Assembly (NCBI GenBank): GCA_942490855.1
Contig: CALNYS010000005.1
Span: forward strand, 434,001-498,000
Direction: 5' to 3'
DNA from: CALNYS01 sp942490855
GTDB taxonomy: Bacteria > Planctomycetota > Phycisphaerae > Phycisphaerales > UBA1924
Length of the DNA: 64,000 bases
The notes under the pieces are model-generated. The model did not search any database, was not told the DNA's origin, and saw nothing but the letters and a program-made list of their open reading frames with translations. Position numbers and translations under genes: made by a program. Shown in pieces: positions 1 through 8,530 of this stretch. Every line of letters starts with the position of its first letter. Position 1 is the first letter of the stretch.

Positions 1-642
1 GGCGCAGGTCCTCGGGGTCCATCGCGATGAACGCCGCGCCGTCGTCGGGCACGCAGTCCGCGCCGAGGCGCTCGATCATCTCATGCGTGAACGAACCGGG
101 CCCCGCGACCCCCAGCGGGCTGACCCCGTAGAGCGCGCCACGACGCGTCCGGCGCGCGCGCCGACGCCGTCTCGCTCCGCCAGCGCCGACCCGAGTTCCT
201 CGACCAGCCCGCGGGCCCGAGCGTGCGAGCCCTCGTCGCCGCAGAACGCCGCGACCGCGTCCACCGCGCCCGCGATCTCGTCCAGCGTCAGCATCTCCAC
301 GTTCGCCAGCTCCCACCCCTCGCCCCGGGCCATCGCCGTCAGACGCTCGGGCAGCGGGCGGTCCCCCCACTGCAGCAGCACGTGCGTGGGGCGGAGGCGA
401 CGGAGCCGCTCGTAGTCGATGCCCGCCTGGTCCCCCACGCTCGGGGCGTCCGGGAACCCGTCGTCCCAGGCGTGACGCCCCACGACAAGGGGGGCGAGCC
501 CGAGGTCGCGCACGATCCGCCCCAGCGCCGGGCTGACGACGACCAGCCGCGTCCCGCCCGTCTCAGGCGGGGCGGCACGCTCGGCGCACGAGAAAAACCC
601 GGAAAAGACGCAGAGCAGGACCAGAACTGTGACGCGGCGCAT
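1..642 (-). CDS. Periplasmic B12/iron-type substrate-binding lipoprotein, partial and frameshifted
   Basis: Probable binding protein of a cobalamin or iron-siderophore ABC importer, tethered in the envelope. The N-terminus is a lipoprotein signal peptide with the cysteine at residue 19 (FSGFFSC). It is followed by the family's usual opening, VVSPALGRIVRDLGLAPLVV, then a GDQAGIDYERLRRLRPTHVL segment as in BtuF/FhuD-like proteins. The open frame stops at 76, but homologous coding continues in another frame from about 139 to the window edge (ALYGVSPLGVAGPGSFTHEM, then DPEDLR). Removing two bases from the GCGCGC run at 133-138 restores VVALYGVSPLG. The gene runs off the left edge, so its C-terminus is unseen. 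Substrate is not decidable from sequence. No clear Shine-Dalgarno. Confidence 0.75.
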
Positions 643-686
643 CTATGCTCATTGTGCCCGAAACCCGCCGCCACGGAGACCTACGC

Positions 687-1496
687 ATGGGCGTGTTCAA
701 AAAGATCAGATCCGCGATGGGCCTCGAGAAGAACGAGGCCGCCGCCGTTGACGATTCGCCCCGCCCCGCCGAGCCGCGGGACCTCGGCCCCGGGCGGTTG
801 CTCGCCCAGGCCGTCGCGCCGCGCGAGCCCGTCGCGATCGACATCACACACGTGGACCACGACCACGACCCCGCGGCCCCGAAGTCCCCCGGCGACTCGA
901 CCATCGACTTCGACGGCGAGGGCGTCGAGGGCACGGACGAGAAGCGCCTCTCGGCCAAGAAAGCCAAGCAGGAGCTCATCACCGAGCTCCAGAAGAACTA
1001 CAAGGAAGTGCTCGAGCTGGTCCGGCGCGTGCAGACGCACCTCGACGAGCAGGAAACCCGCTCGGCGCGACTGATGGAGATCGTCGAGCGCGTCCCCGAG
1101 GCCCTCGACCGCATCCCCGAGCAGCGCGAGCAGACCGAGCGCCTCATCACCGCCGTCGAGACCCTCGGCGAAACCACCGGCGCCCACCGCGACGTCTCCC
1201 AGCAGAGCCTGCGCGAGCTGGTCAAGGCCAACGAGCAGCTCACCCAGACCGCGCGCTCTGAGAACGAACTCGTCGCGACGATGGGCGAGTTCAAAGACGC
1301 CGCGCAGGGCATCGCCGATCAGAACGACCGCACCGCGACCGCCGTCAAGGACCTCGCCACGAGCTCCTCCGCCCGCGACAAACGGCTCGAGGACGCGATC
1401 GCAGACGGGCGCAAGTGGCTGATCATCGGCATCTCCGTGACGGCCGCGGCCGCCGCCGTCGCCATCATCATCTCGGCGATCGCGCTGGCTTCGTAA
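687..1496 (+). CDS. Coiled-coil protein with C-terminal membrane anchor, unknown function
   Basis: A 269-residue protein I do not recognise. The first 90 residues are charged and low in complexity. Residues about 90-240 are rich in E, Q, R and L with a heptad-like pattern, suggesting a long coiled coil. The C-terminus is one hydrophobic segment (WLIIGISVTAAAAAVAIIIS) ending in LAS, so it should be a tail-anchored or inner-membrane protein with the coiled coil in the cytoplasm. I chose the ATG at 687 because GGAG lies 9 nt upstream; an in-frame ATG at 645 has no such site and falls in a likely -10 (TATGCT, 644-649). Its 3' end overlaps the convergent neighbour by 29 bp. There is faint resemblance to the coiled-coil parts of chemoreceptors but no signalling domain. 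Confidence 0.7.
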   Translation: MGVFKKIRSAMGLEKNEAAAVDDSPRPAEPRDLGPGRLLAQAVAPREPVAIDITHVDHDHDPAAPKSPGDSTIDFDGEGVEGTDEKRLSAKKAKQELITELQKNYKEVLELVRRVQTHLDEQETRSARLMEIVERVPEALDRIPEQREQTERLITAVETLGETTGAHRDVSQQSLRELVKANEQLTQTARSENELVATMGEFKDAAQGIADQNDRTATAVKDLATSSSARDKRLEDAIADGRKWLIIGISVTAAAAAVAIIISAIALAS

Positions 1497-2817
1497 GAAC
1501 CGACGCCGCGTTCGTCGTCAAACAAACCAGCCCGGCGCGCACGCTCTTGGCGTGCAGCGCCAGAGGCCACGTCCGGTCCGACGCGACCGCCCCCGCCCCG
1601 CGCTTCGCCTCCGCTTCGATCGCTTCCCGTCGCAGCGCCTCGATCTCCGCCGCGCGCTCCTCGCGGACGCGCGCGAGCAGCGCCTGCATCTTGGCAAAGA
1701 GCGCCGAGGCGTCGCCGCCGCCCTCGCGCGTCTCCCGGATCCGCTCGACCAGCACGCGCTTCTGCGCCGCGGCCGCGTCGTCGCCCAGCATCGCCGGGTC
1801 GTGACGCGCCGCGTGTGCGCGCCACGCGGCGCGATCGATGGCGCTGTCGTCCGCGGCGAGATGCTCCAGCGGAAGCGTGCGCGTCGCGCTCGCGACGATC
1901 ATCGGCGCCAGCCCCGTCTCGCCCAGCCAGCGCCGGGCCCAGTCTTCCATCACCGGGTCGTACGCGCCGCCTCCGAAGCCGTGGATGAACACCTCGCACA
2001 ACGCCCGGCGCGTCAGCAGCGTCATCGTCAGCGCCCGCGGCGCCAGCGTCTCGCGCGGCAGGCCCGCAAGCTCGTCGGCGAACACACGGCGCGCCCGCCC
2101 CGACGAGAGCTCCCACAGCGGGAGCTCCGTGCGGCTCGACACCTCCATCGCCCCGATGCCGGCCTCGGGGCGCGCCGCGGCCGCCTCGTTGTAGGCCCGT
2201 GCGCACGCCAGCGGGTCGGCGAGCATCGCGTCGATGAGCCCGTCGAGCACGCCCGCGCGCCCCAGCTCCGACGCGTAGAGCTTCACGTCCGGCGCCCCGC
2301 GCTCGCCGAGCACCCGCTCCATCGCCCCGATCGCCTGGTGCGCGGCGTTCGCCTCCCCCGCTGACGCTTCCAGCGCGGCGCGCTGTTCTTCAACACCCGC
2401 GCCCACCTGATCGGTCGCCGGCTCGACGCCGTCCCATCGCGCGCGCAGTGCTGAAACAGCAGGCGCCGCGCACACCGAACCGCCCTCTGTTAGCGGGAGC
2501 GCGAGATCCATCGCGTGCTCGATCAACCGCCCATCGCTCAGCGCGGGCACGCGCAGCCGGAAGGGCTGAGCCGTGACGTGGTCGGGCGTGAGCCACGCGA
2601 CGACCGCCGGGCGCCCCGAGCCCGCGAGCGCGTCCGCCATCGCCCGCGCGAGGAAAAACTTCACCGCGATACCGGGGTGCCACGCCTCGGCCTGGTGCCC
2701 GAGCATCACAACAGTTGTGCCCGCGGGGATCCCCAGCGCGGCGCGCTCGGGCGACGCGACCGGCGGCACCGGCAGCGCCCACTCGCTCGGCGCGGGCTCG
2801 AGCGTCAGCCCCTTCAC
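1468..2817 (-). CDS. Uncharacterised protein, possibly distantly BshC-like
   Basis: A 449-residue protein without signal peptide or membrane segment. Near the N-terminus it has VVMLGHQAEAWHPGIAVKF followed by AVVAWLTPDH, an arrangement resembling the GQQ...GP...K...PVFW..DHD block of BshC (the putative cysteine ligase of bacillithiol synthesis). The similarity is weak and may be only structural. The C-terminal third is helical and charged. It starts with GTG at 2817 and overlaps the stop of the upstream glycosyltransferase by 4 bp (GTGA), so the two are translationally coupled. BshA is also a glycosyltransferase, but the neighbour is a GT2 family enzyme, so context does not prove a bacillithiol role. 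Confidence 0.55.
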   Translation of the reverse strand: MKGLTLEPAPSEWALPVPPVASPERAALGIPAGTTVVMLGHQAEAWHPGIAVKFFLARAMADALAGSGRPAVVAWLTPDHVTAQPFRLRVPALSDGRLIEHAMDLALPLTEGGSVCAAPAVSALRARWDGVEPATDQVGAGVEEQRAALEASAGEANAAHQAIGAMERVLGERGAPDVKLYASELGRAGVLDGLIDAMLADPLACARAYNEAAAARPEAGIGAMEVSSRTELPLWELSSGRARRVFADELAGLPRETLAPRALTMTLLTRRALCEVFIHGFGGGAYDPVMEDWARRWLGETGLAPMIVASATRTLPLEHLAADDSAIDRAAWRAHAARHDPAMLGDDAAAAQKRVLVERIRETREGGGDASALFAKMQALLARVREERAAEIEALRREAIEAEAKRGAGAVASDRTWPLALHAKSVRAGLVCLTTNAASVLTKPARSPR

Positions 2818-3563
2818 CGGCAGCGCGACTCAGAGCCGACGGTCGCCGACTCCGGGAGCCGGTCGGCGCAGCGCGCCAGCTCGCAGTGGAACGCGTGGCG
2901 GTAGTGCTCGAGGCGCGTCGCCGGGTCGTCGAGCCCGCCCCCGAAGGTGCGGTTGTAGTCGTGATAGATCCGCTCGACGGGCATCTCCTTGACGCGCAGG
3001 CGCAGCGCCGCAGCCTGCACCCAAAACCGCATGGGGAACGCGTACCCGTTCTCCTCGAACCGCATCCCCGCGAGCGCCGCGACGCGGTGCGCCTTGAACC
3101 CGCAGAACGCGTCGCTGATCCCGCCGCCGAGCAGGACGCCGAGGCGCTCGTTGATCTCCGCGGTGATCGTCGCGTTGATCGCGCGCCGGTCGCTCGGCGC
3201 CTCGTCGCCCGATTCCCGCGCGTAGCGCGTGCCGCTGATCACGTCCACCCCGCCGCGCGCCGCGCGCTCGCGGAAGCACGGGATCGACCCCGGCTCGTGC
3301 TGACCGTCGCAGTCCATCGTCAGGACCCAGTCGAAGCCCTCATCCTCGGCGTACTCGAACGCGGTGCGCAGCGCGGCGCCGTAGCCAAGGTTCGTCTCGT
3401 GACGGCGCACCGCGACGCGGTAGCGCGAAAGCGCAGCGCTGGTGCCGTCGGTCGAGCCGTCGTCCACCACGAGGATGTCGTCGGCGTGCTCTTGCACGCG
3501 CGGGATCACCCCGCCGATGTGCGGGGCTTCGTTGTAGACAGGGATCGCAACAAGAAAGCGCAT
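2814..3563 (-). CDS. Glycosyltransferase family 2 (dolichol-phosphate mannosyltransferase-like)
   Basis: A 249-residue GT-A fold glycosyltransferase that should move a sugar from a nucleotide donor to a lipid or polysaccharide acceptor at the cytoplasmic face. It opens with FLVAIPVYNE and has ILVVDDGSTDGT, the nucleotide-binding aspartates, and LTMDCDGQHEP, which holds the DxD-type metal site. There is no C-terminal membrane domain, so it is the short soluble form. The ATG at 3563 is preceded by GGAGGAA; the open frame continues 69 codons upstream but lacks family sequence there. A TACACT hexamer lies at 3599-3604. It forms a two-gene unit with the downstream uncharacterised gene. The acceptor cannot be inferred. 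Confidence 0.85.
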   Translation of the reverse strand: MRFLVAIPVYNEAPHIGGVIPRVQEHADDILVVDDGSTDGTSAALSRYRVAVRRHETNLGYGAALRTAFEYAEDEGFDWVLTMDCDGQHEPGSIPCFRERAARGGVDVISGTRYARESGDEAPSDRRAINATITAEINERLGVLLGGGISDAFCGFKAHRVAALAGMRFEENGYAFPMRFWVQAAALRLRVKEMPVERIYHDYNRTFGGGLDDPATRLEHYRHAFHCELARCADRLPESATVGSESRCR

Positions 3564-3598
3564 CCGGTTCCTCCACGAGCGGGTCGGGGCGTGCGGCA

Positions 3599-3604
3599 AG
3601 TGTA
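3599..3604 (-). promoter_or_regulatory. Candidate -10 element for the glycosyltransferase unit
   Basis: TACACT on the minus strand, 35 nt before the ATG that also has a strong Shine-Dalgarno sequence. The same hexamer precedes several other genes in this window. No convincing -35 was seen. Confidence 0.4.
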
Positions 3605-3631
3605 GGCGCGACCCGGGGGAGCCGAGCGGGC

Positions 3632-6544
3632 TCAGCGCGGGGCCGTCACCGTGCCAGCGTCGCGCCACTCGATCCGGTCGCGCAGGAGGTCCCAGCGCAG
3701 GATCGAACCCGTCAGCGGGATCGGGCGCGACGGGTCGTAGATCGTCACGAGGTTCCCCTCGTTCGCCCACGCCTGGGCCACGCCCGCCTCGGCGTTGAAC
3801 TCCAGGCGGTCGGCGATCAGCTCACGACCACCCTGACGGGCGTACACGGCGCCGCTCGCCCGCGCCCGGGTCAGCTGGGCCCGCAGCGCCGCGCGGTCCG
3901 AGGACTCGCCGCTGGGGATCGCGAACGCGGCGTCCAACCGCTCGCACTCGAGCTCCGTCACACGGTCTTCGCCGGGCGGCTTCTGGCGCAGGCGCACCGC
4001 GCGGGTCATCACGGCCTCGCCGGAGCCGCGGTCAAACCGCGCCGCGCCCTCCCATTCAAAGAGCGTGGTGCCGCGCGTCGAGACGCCGTCGCGGGCCTCG
4101 CCGTCGGCCCGCCGGTCTTCAAAGAGCAGCCGCCCCGCCGCCGGGGCCATAAGCGAGTCCGTCGCCGCGTCGGCGATCAGGGTCGGCCCGTCGAGGAACG
4201 CGAGGAACTCGAGCGCCACGCCCGAGTCGCTGCCCGGGTCCGCCCGGTAGCGACGGGATTCGACCTGCGCCGTGCGCCCGGCGCCGGTCTCTTCGACCTC
4301 GCCGATCACCTGCGCCCGCCGAAACGCCGACGTCGCGTCAGCGCTCGACCCGGCGTTGTCGTCGAGATCGACTTCCACGATGATCCGCTCGCCCCGCAGG
4401 GTGTCGCGCGTCAGGGCGTCGGGCTCGGCGACGACCACGCAGTCGCCCACGAACTCCGCCCGCTCCATCACGCCGTCGAACGTCATCGTGCCGGCCCACG
4501 CGACCGTCACGTTCTGGTAACCCGCGTCGATGTCGCGGTCCTCGTGGTAGGTCAGCTCGCCGGGGCCGAAGACGGTCAGTCGCTCCTGGATCTCGTCGAT
4601 GCGCATGGAGCCGCCCGTGACCGACGCCGTCCCGCGCCGCAGCGTCACCGGCTCGCCCACGAGGTCGTACACGCCGCGCAGCGGGTCGGCGTCGAGCGAG
4701 TCGGCGAGCACTTCCTCGCCGCCCTCGCCGCGAACGAGCACGCCCAGCTGCGCGTCGAGGTGTTCGATGCGCAGCTCGTCGCTCATCGGGTCGCGCCCGA
4801 GCGTCGCCACGAGCACCTCCGCCTCGATGCCCTCCTCGCCGCGCTCCGCGAGAGCGCGCCCCTCGGCGCGCACGCTGGTGGGCGTGAGGGCGCCGTCGGC
4901 CGCACGCGTCGTGAATTCAACGGTGAGTCGCTCGCCGAGCACGCGCCCCTGCCCCGGCGCGAGCGCCCGGGCGTCGCCCTCGACGACCACGCGCGACAGC
5001 TCGCCCTCGCCGGTGCGCGCCGAGCGCGCAAACGTCGCGACGATCGTCTCGCCCGCGAGCTCCGCCTCGCCCTCGCGCGCCGTCACGCCGCCCTCGAACG
5101 TCGCGGACTCAAGGGGCCAGTCGCCGGAAAGATCCACGTGCCCGTCGCCGGTCGCGAGCACCATCGTCGCGCCGCGCTGCCAGGCGATGACGCGGTCCGT
5201 GCGCCGTGTGTCGGTCGCGTCGGGCTCGGCGCGCAGCTCGCCGGGGCCGGGCATGGTGGCGATGCCCGTCGTCAGGTCGATATCAAACCGCCCGCACGCC
5301 GCCTCGCCCGCGCCCGCGACCCGCACGCTCACGCCCGAGCCGCCGCTGCCCGCGAGCGAGAAGCGGCGCGACGTCGCGTGGTAGCCCGCGCTCGCCGCCG
5401 TCGCCGCGAAACCGGACCCCGGGTCGCGCATCTCCACAACGCCCGTCGACGGCGCGCTCAGGCGCGCCGCCAGCGCGTCGTCCCCGAGCGCCGCGGGACG
5501 CTCGCTCCTGGGCTCAACCACCAAACGCCCCGCCCATCGCAGCGTCGCGGGCGGGGAGGGTTCGTCGGCGTTCTCGTCGCCGTCTGCGCCAGAGCCAGAG
5601 CCGGGGCCGGCCGCCGAGGCCAGGAACCCGCCGATCGCGTCGGGCGGGAGCGCGCCGTCAACGAGCACCGCCCAGATGTCGATCTGATCCGCCTCGATGG
5701 AGCGGTCGCCCGCGTCGATGCGCACGCCGCCGTCGATCGTCGCGGCGTAGTAGTCCTCGCGGCCGGCCGCGGGCGTCGCGGCGTCGTCGCCCCCGCCGGC
5801 TTGGTCGTCGCTCGCCGAGGCGTTCGCGGGCGCGTCGGTCTGACGGAGCCAGCCGCCGCCGCGCGTGCTCAGGTGGGAGAGCCGCTTGGCCGGCTCGTCG
5901 ATGACCAGCTCGAGGCCCTCGAAGCCGCCGACGAGACCGACGGCCTGGACGTCCACGTCGCTGGTGGTGCGCAGCTGCCCGAGGGCCGCGTCAAAGTGCA
6001 GCTCGTCCATGGTCAGCGTGGTGACGGGGACGCTCGCGCGCCGCGAGGTTTCGGACTCGAGGCGCCCGCGGTGCATTGCGATGCGCACATCGCCGGTGAA
6101 GCGCCCGGACTCGGGCTCGCCGCCCGAAGCGGGCACGCGGAAGCTCGTTTCATGCGCGGTGATCTGCGCGCTCACGCCGTTGCGCATGAAGATCCACGCC
6201 TCGGGCTCCTCGGCGAAGAAGCGCCCGTTGGGCTGCGGGTCGAGGCGCGCGAAGGTCATGTGCATGCGCAGCGACTCGTCCTCGGGATCGAAGAACTGGA
6301 GCTCCGCGTCCTCGGCGTCGCGGAGCAGGTCGCGCAGGTTGGTCGTCTCTGGGGCGAGCTCGGCGACCGACGGGTCGATCGCGGGCGTGGGGGCGATCTC
6401 GGCGACGGGCGCCGACGCGGCCGGCGAGCGGAACACCGCGGCCCAGATGACGACGCCGATCGCGACGAGCGCCGCGATGGCGGCGAGCGCCAGCCCGATG
6501 CGCCGCGTGTCCGAACCGTCGCCTGCGTCGCGGTGGTCTGTCAT
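3632..6544 (-). CDS. Giant LptC/OstA-like LPS-transport protein
   Basis: A 970-residue single-pass protein. Residues 1-15 are cytoplasmic, about 16-38 form a membrane anchor (IGLALAAIAALVAIGVVIWA), and the rest should be periplasmic. It begins like LptC (DAEDAELQFFDPEDESLRMH), then shows many repeating beta-strand stretches typical of the LptA/OstA jellyroll, ending with RLEFNAEAGVAQAWANEG. Such proteins form a beta bridge passing LPS from the inner to the outer membrane. It lies 19 nt downstream of kdsD, matching the kdsD-kdsC-lptC-lptA order of E. coli, and may fuse LptC and LptA roles. E. coli LptC and LptA are each under 200 residues. A TAGAAT hexamer 8 nt before the ATG (6553-6558) suggests an internal leaderless promoter. 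Confidence 0.7.
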   Translation of the reverse strand: MTDHRDAGDGSDTRRIGLALAAIAALVAIGVVIWAAVFRSPAASAPVAEIAPTPAIDPSVAELAPETTNLRDLLRDAEDAELQFFDPEDESLRMHMTFARLDPQPNGRFFAEEPEAWIFMRNGVSAQITAHETSFRVPASGGEPESGRFTGDVRIAMHRGRLESETSRRASVPVTTLTMDELHFDAALGQLRTTSDVDVQAVGLVGGFEGLELVIDEPAKRLSHLSTRGGGWLRQTDAPANASASDDQAGGGDDAATPAAGREDYYAATIDGGVRIDAGDRSIEADQIDIWAVLVDGALPPDAIGGFLASAAGPGSGSGADGDENADEPSPPATLRWAGRLVVEPRSERPAALGDDALAARLSAPSTGVVEMRDPGSGFAATAASAGYHATSRRFSLAGSGGSGVSVRVAGAGEAACGRFDIDLTTGIATMPGPGELRAEPDATDTRRTDRVIAWQRGATMVLATGDGHVDLSGDWPLESATFEGGVTAREGEAELAGETIVATFARSARTGEGELSRVVVEGDARALAPGQGRVLGERLTVEFTTRAADGALTPTSVRAEGRALAERGEEGIEAEVLVATLGRDPMSDELRIEHLDAQLGVLVRGEGGEEVLADSLDADPLRGVYDLVGEPVTLRRGTASVTGGSMRIDEIQERLTVFGPGELTYHEDRDIDAGYQNVTVAWAGTMTFDGVMERAEFVGDCVVVAEPDALTRDTLRGERIIVEVDLDDNAGSSADATSAFRRAQVIGEVEETGAGRTAQVESRRYRADPGSDSGVALEFLAFLDGPTLIADAATDSLMAPAAGRLLFEDRRADGEARDGVSTRGTTLFEWEGAARFDRGSGEAVMTRAVRLRQKPPGEDRVTELECERLDAAFAIPSGESSDRAALRAQLTRARASGAVYARQGGRELIADRLEFNAEAGVAQAWANEGNLVTIYDPSRPIPLTGSILRWDLLRDRIEWRDAGTVTAPR

Positions 6545-6552
6545 AGCCTGGG

Positions 6553-6558
6553 ATTCTA
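6553..6558 (-). promoter_or_regulatory. Candidate leaderless promoter -10 of the LptC/OstA-like gene
   Basis: GGTAGAAT on the minus strand, with 8 nt between the hexamer and the ATG. It sits between the kdsD stop codon and the start, where no Shine-Dalgarno sequence is visible. The gene could therefore be expressed apart from kdsD. Confidence 0.35.
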
Positions 6559-6563
6559 CCTCT

Positions 6564-7604
6564 TCACCCCTTCGCGACGCGCAGGGCGAGCAGGTCCTGC
6601 ACGTCCAGCACGCCGACGGGGCGTCCGTCCGCGTCAACAACGGGGATCTCGTCGGCACGGACCTCGCGGACCAGCTCGAGCGCCTCGCGCACCGTGGCGG
6701 TCTCGGGGAGGGTCTTTGGCGAGCGGGTCATGACGTCCGCGATCGCGACGTCCATCGCCCCGTCGCGGTCGAGCACCAGGCGCCGGAGGTCGCCGTCGGT
6801 AAAGACGCCCGTGAGCGCCCCGTCCGCGTTGACCAGCACCATCGCGCCCGGGCGTCGGGCGACGCTCGACGACTCGCGCAGGGCGTCGCCCACGCTCAGC
6901 GTGTCGCGCACGACCGGGAGGTTGTCCCCCGCCTTGAAGCGGAGGGCGTCGGTCACGGGGCGGAGCAGCTCGCCGAGCCAGCCGCCGGGGTGGCGCTTGG
7001 CGAAATCGTCGGCGGTGAAGTCGAGACGCCGGCTCGCCGCGAGCGCGAGGGCGTCGCCGATCGCGAGCGTCGCGGTCGTCGAGCTCGAAGGCGCCAGGCT
7101 CAGCGGGCAGGCCTCCTCGACGTTCCCGACCGCCAGGGCGGCCGTCGCGAGGCGGTCGAGCGCCGCGTCCGCGTCACCGCGGGTGATGCTGATGATGGGA
7201 AGCCCGTCCTGGCGCACGATCGACGCCAGCGCCACCACCTCGGCCGTCGTCCCCGAGTAGCTCAGGGCGAGCAGGCAGTCTTTTTTCGTGATGCGCCCGA
7301 GGTCGCCGTGCACGGCCTCGGCGGGGTGGACGACGTGCGAGGGCACGCCGACGCTGGCGATGGTCGCGGAGATCTTGGCCCCGATCAGCCCGGACTTGCC
7401 CATCCCGCTGACGACGAGGCTCCCGCCCTTCCTGGCCGTCTCGACGACCAGATCCACGGCGCGATCGAACCGGGCGTCGAGAAGATCCGCCGCGCGGAGC
7501 ACCGCCTCGGCCTCGGCGCGCATGACCTGCACGCCGAAGGCGCGGTCGCCGGCGGGGTCCCCCGCGTTCACTTCAACCGGTCCGTTTGTCGTCATGGCCT
7601 GCAT
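6564..7604 (-). CDS. kdsD: Arabinose-5-phosphate isomerase KdsD
   Basis: Converts ribulose-5-phosphate to arabinose-5-phosphate, the first step of Kdo synthesis for LPS; cytoplasmic. It has an SIS domain (SLVVSGMGKSGLIGAKISAT, then LSYSGTTAEVVAL), the family motif KRHPGGWLG with the catalytic histidine, and two CBS domains at the C-terminus (GVFTDGDLRRLVLD and IPVVDADGRPVGVLD). About 346 residues, slightly longer than the 328 of E. coli. I chose the ATG at 7604 because TACCCT lies 6 nt upstream (7611-7616); a GTG at 7619 and an ATG at 7595 are alternatives, and no Shine-Dalgarno is present. Divergent from scpA, with the LptC/OstA-like gene directly downstream. Confidence 0.92.
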   Translation of the reverse strand: MQAMTTNGPVEVNAGDPAGDRAFGVQVMRAEAEAVLRAADLLDARFDRAVDLVVETARKGGSLVVSGMGKSGLIGAKISATIASVGVPSHVVHPAEAVHGDLGRITKKDCLLALSYSGTTAEVVALASIVRQDGLPIISITRGDADAALDRLATAALAVGNVEEACPLSLAPSSSTTATLAIGDALALAASRRLDFTADDFAKRHPGGWLGELLRPVTDALRFKAGDNLPVVRDTLSVGDALRESSSVARRPGAMVLVNADGALTGVFTDGDLRRLVLDRDGAMDVAIADVMTRSPKTLPETATVREALELVREVRADEIPVVDADGRPVGVLDVQDLLALRVAKG

Positions 7605-7610
7605 CGGGAG

Positions 7611-7620
7611 AGGGTACACT
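7611..7620. promoter_or_regulatory. Overlapping back-to-back -10 elements for kdsD and scpA
   Basis: Ten bases hold TACCCT on the minus strand (7611-7616), 6 nt before the kdsD ATG, and TACACT on the plus strand (7615-7620), 40 nt before the scpA ATG. The two hexamers share two bases, so polymerase could not occupy both at once. No -35 was recognised for either. Confidence 0.4.
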
Positions 7621-7660
7621 CTCCGCGTCCGACCGTCCGCTTGTTCACCGGGGAAACCGC

Positions 7661-8518
7661 ATGCAAACCGCCGCGTCCAGCGCCGACCACCGCGTCCACG
7701 TGGACGCTTTCGACGGCCCCCTCGACCTGCTCCTCCACCTCATCCGCAAGGCCGAGGTCGAGATCACGGACATCCCGATCAACACCATCGCCGAGCAGTA
7801 CCTCGAGCACCTCTCCCGCTCGTCGGACCTGGACATCGACGCCGCCGGCGAGTTCCTCGTCATGGCCGCGACGCTCATGGAGATCAAGTCGCGCGTGCTC
7901 AGCCGCGTCTCGGCGCCCCCCGAGCAGCGCGAGCGGGGCGACCACGCCTCCGACGAGGACCCCCGCGCCGAGCTGGTCCGCCAGCTCCTGGCGTACAAGC
8001 GCCACCGCGACGCCGCCGACGCCCTCGCCGACCGCCAGGCCGTCTGGATCCGGCGCTACCCCAGCGCCCGCGCCGCCGTGGACCGCGACTCCCTCCTCGA
8101 AGCCGCGCGCGAACGCTCCGAGCTCGACCTCGACGACCTCACCATCGGCGACCTCGCCGCGGGCTACGCCCACGCGCTCGCCCAGGTCGACCTCTCCCGC
8201 CTCGGCGACCACCACGTGTCGATCGAGGACGACGACACGCCCATCGAGCTGCACCAGGCGGACATCCTCGACCGCGTCGCGCACGCCGCCACCCACGCGC
8301 TCTCGCTCCGCGAGCTCTTCGCCGGGCGACGCAAGCCCGAGGCCGTCGGCCTCTTCATCGCGCTCCTCGAACTCGTGCGCCAGCGCCGACTCGACGTGAG
8401 CGTCGCCGACGACGTGGACGACGTCTCCCTCTCTCTCCACGTCGAAAACGAAACAACGCCCGACGTGACGGTCGTCACGACGGGCGTTGAAGAGTCCGAA
8501 GGTCTCGCGGCCGAGTGA
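7661..8518 (+). CDS. scpA: Segregation and condensation protein ScpA
   Basis: Kleisin subunit of the SMC-ScpAB complex, which compacts and segregates the chromosome. The family signature is at the N-terminus: DAFDGPLDLLLHLIRKAEVEI, then DIPINTIAEQYLEHL and the helix FLVMAATLMEIKSRVL. It has 285 residues, a normal length. The C-terminal winged-helix part is recognisable (DILDRVAHAATHALSLRELF). The ATG at 7661 has GGGGAAA upstream. scpB is not adjacent in this window. The last 30 codons include a long inverted repeat (8454-8489) that probably serves the convergent gene as a terminator, an unusual load on coding sequence. Confidence 0.93.
   Translation: MQTAASSADHRVHVDAFDGPLDLLLHLIRKAEVEITDIPINTIAEQYLEHLSRSSDLDIDAAGEFLVMAATLMEIKSRVLSRVSAPPEQRERGDHASDEDPRAELVRQLLAYKRHRDAADALADRQAVWIRRYPSARAAVDRDSLLEAARERSELDLDDLTIGDLAAGYAHALAQVDLSRLGDHHVSIEDDDTPIELHQADILDRVAHAATHALSLRELFAGRRKPEAVGLFIALLELVRQRRLDVSVADDVDDVSLSLHVENETTPDVTVVTTGVEESEGLAAE
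8441..8489 (-). terminator. Rho-independent terminator embedded in the scpA 3' coding region
   Basis: A 16-bp inverted repeat with one mismatch (arms 8454-8469 and 8474-8489, loop GGTC). Read on the minus strand it is followed by a T-rich stretch, GTTTCGTTTTCG. It lies about 40 nt beyond the end of the convergent dockerin-tailed gene, the one it would serve. On the plus strand no T tract follows. Confidence 0.6.
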
Positions 8519-8530
8519 GGCCCGCGAGGG

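Noticed and set aside
4544..6733. Long plus-strand frame of 729 codons opposite the LptC/OstA-like gene
   Set aside because: High GC content opens antisense frames; the translation is Arg/Ala-rich with no family motif, while the minus strand has a membrane anchor and family sequence.
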